From Excoecaria cochinchinensis (taxonomy: Eukaryota; Streptophyta; Magnoliopsida; Malpighiales; Euphorbiaceae), in contig CANTUQ010000073.1 of the NCBI GenBank assembly GCA_947683425.1, forward strand, positions 3,878,501 to 3,942,500: 64,000 nucleotides of DNA, read 5' to 3'. The notes beneath the pieces are model-generated. The model was not told the origin of the DNA. It saw nothing but the letters and a program-made list of their open reading frames with translations, and ran no database searches. Shown here one piece after another: positions 62,914 to 64,000 of the stretch; the stretch's first letter is position 1, and every line of letters starts with the position of its first letter. The position numbers and the translations under genes were made by a program.

Positions 62914-64000
62914 CTAGCTGGAATGCCGAACTACTTTCCGAGCTTCAATCTGATCATTTGGGAGTATTCCCGAACCAAGATATTGATATATCGGCAGGTG
63001 CCAACCGTCCATTGGTTCATTCAACTGAACTTTGTACGTTTCATATGTTGGCGTTGTTATGATCGTCCACACAATGTCTGCCGAGGATATTTTGTCCTCG
63101 TAGGAGGGGTTTTTGGCTAATGCATCCTCTCCCTGGTTTTTCGCCCGAGGTATTTGCTCAATGGACCATGTACCCCCCAATTTCTCTAACTGGAATAATA
63201 GCAGGGTGACCAGCTCCTTATACCGAAACATTGTGCGCTCCTTAGCTTCGAATCTGCCAAGCAATTGGCTCACGACCAACTGCGAATCTGAAAAAATGGC
63301 CAGGGAATCAGGCTTGACTTCAATGGCGAGCTGTAATCCGAAGCAGAGAGCCTCGTATTCAGCCGCATTGTTGGAGGCCAAGAATGCTATGTGCGCCACC
63401 CCTCTAATGCTCATCTTTTCTGGTCCGATGAGAACTACCCCGACACCAGCCCCTTCCGTCAAGGAAGCACCATCCACAAAGAGCTTCCAAGAACGAGTGT
63501 TTAGCACGAGGGGTGTAGCATGGAACTCAGCCATAAAATCTGCCAAAACTTGAGCCTTTATTGACTGGCGAGACTCATACCGAACATCTAGTTCACCCAA
63601 ACGAGCTACCCACTCAGTAAGCCTTTCGGATGCTTCCGGCCTCTGTAGCACTTTTCTAAGATTGGAATTTGTCCTGACCACCACAGTATGCGCCTGGAAA
63701 TAGGGCCGGAGTTTGATCATTGCAACAACAAGTGACAAGGCCAATTGTTCCAGAATGGGATAATTAAGTTCGGCACCCCTTAACACCTTGCTCGTGTAGT
63801 AAATGGGAAACTGTTGATCGTCTTCCTCTCTGACTAACACCGAACCAATGGCTCCGGAAGTGATTGCAAGGTACAAATATAATACTTCGCCAGCATGTGG
63901 CCTACTCAGCAATGGCGGCGTGGTAAGAAATTGTTTGAGCTCTTCAAAAGCTTGCTGGCATTCTAGGGTCCATTCAAATTTCTTCAGGTTTTTGAGCGCC
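62914..64000 (-). pseudogene. Pol segment with two successive RNase H domains (partial at the window edge)
   Basis: From the edge inward comes the usual Ty3-type RNase H following reverse transcriptase (SGAIGSVLVREEDD, PIYYTSKVLRGAELNYP, LTEWVARLGELDVRYE). Immediately after is a second RNase H of the plant/archaeal type (WKLFVDGASLTEGAGVG, NNAAEYEALCFGLQLA, IFSDSQLVVSQL, EQIPRAKNQGEDALAK), with the acidic residues D, E, D in place. The frame is open for 332 codons to 62914 and then runs by a frame change into the integrase zinc region. Dual RNase H is a known trait of the Tat lineage. The reverse transcriptase lies beyond the window. Confidence 0.85.

Larger units (their letters stand above)
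58490..64000 (-). mobile_element. 3' half of a Tat-lineage Ty3/gypsy retrotransposon, continuing past the window
   Basis: Reading right to left: pol (RNase H, second RNase H, integrase) from the window edge to 61773, a spacer with repeats, an opposite-strand ORF (59521-61354), a polypurine tract (eight C on the plus strand at 59050-59057) and the 3' LTR ending at 59044. Two RNase H domains in a row and an antisense ORF between pol and the 3' LTR are features known from the Tat branch (RIRE2, Retand and Grande relatives). Gag, reverse transcriptase, primer site and 5' LTR would lie to the right. Stops and frameshifts in integrase and the antisense ORF show this copy is not autonomous. Confidence 0.88.

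Noticed and set aside
1..64000. tRNA, rRNA, CRISPR or bacterial-type operon features
   Set aside because: No cloverleaf with the conserved tRNA arms, no rRNA-like block and no regularly spaced identical repeats with unique spacers were seen; the genes are spliced plant genes.

Overview
The window is plant nuclear DNA, almost certainly from a eudicot. It has spliced, intron-rich genes of plant families, very AT-rich intergenic DNA, (TA)n tracts and dense, nested plant transposons. I cannot fix the species. A rosid such as a member of Malpighiales would fit, but that is only an impression.

Five ordinary genes can be modelled. From left to right they are: a small conserved plant protein of unknown function (minus strand, 3 coding exons, 112 aa); a two-RRM glycine-rich hnRNP-type RNA-binding protein (minus, 6 coding exons, 367 aa); a single-exon F-box/LRR protein (minus, 484 aa); the GPI-transamidase subunit GAA1 (minus, 6 coding exons, 717 aa); and a plastid half-size ABC transporter of the ABCB26 type (plus, 16 coding exons, 702 aa). 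The last two are head to head, with only 234 bp between their start codons. Splice junctions were set by hand from GT/GC...AG sites, reading-frame continuity and family knowledge.

The rest is largely mobile DNA, and several insertions can be closed to the base by target-site duplications (TSDs). At 19.7-20.4 kb lies a Tourist-like MITE (TSD TTA). From about 20.5 to 28.1 kb is a decayed LINE broken by a TRIM element, a Ty3/gypsy fragment and an LTR element whose 5-bp TSD (ATCGT) falls inside the LINE RNase H reading frame. From 31.6 to 39.4 kb is a full-length but coding-dead Ty1/copia element (TSD CCAAC) with a GC-rich leader holding 13 CACGTG boxes. From 39.65 to 42.16 kb a hAT-type element (TSD ACCTTGAC) carries a Pack-MULE (9-bp TSD TATTTTATA). 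The Pack-MULE holds fragments of two unrelated host genes in divergent orientation. A second copy of that hAT family at 1.5-2.2 kb preserves the empty site. A 0.5-kb hAT MITE (TSD AGCACAGC) sits in an ABCB26 intron.

From about 58.5 kb to the right edge runs the 3' half of a Tat-lineage Ty3/gypsy element on the minus strand. It shows an LTR, a polypurine tract, a spliced antisense ORF with a putative-gypsy-type-transposon domain and a coiled coil, and then pol with integrase and two consecutive RNase H domains. A deletion derivative of the same family lies at 22-24.2 kb. I found no wholly new functional system. The most notable structures are the Pack-MULE nest with its in-window empty site, the antisense gene of the Tat element, the trans-mobilised-looking copia element with its G-box array, and the palindrome-rich LTR whose partner LTR is broken exactly at a palindrome.
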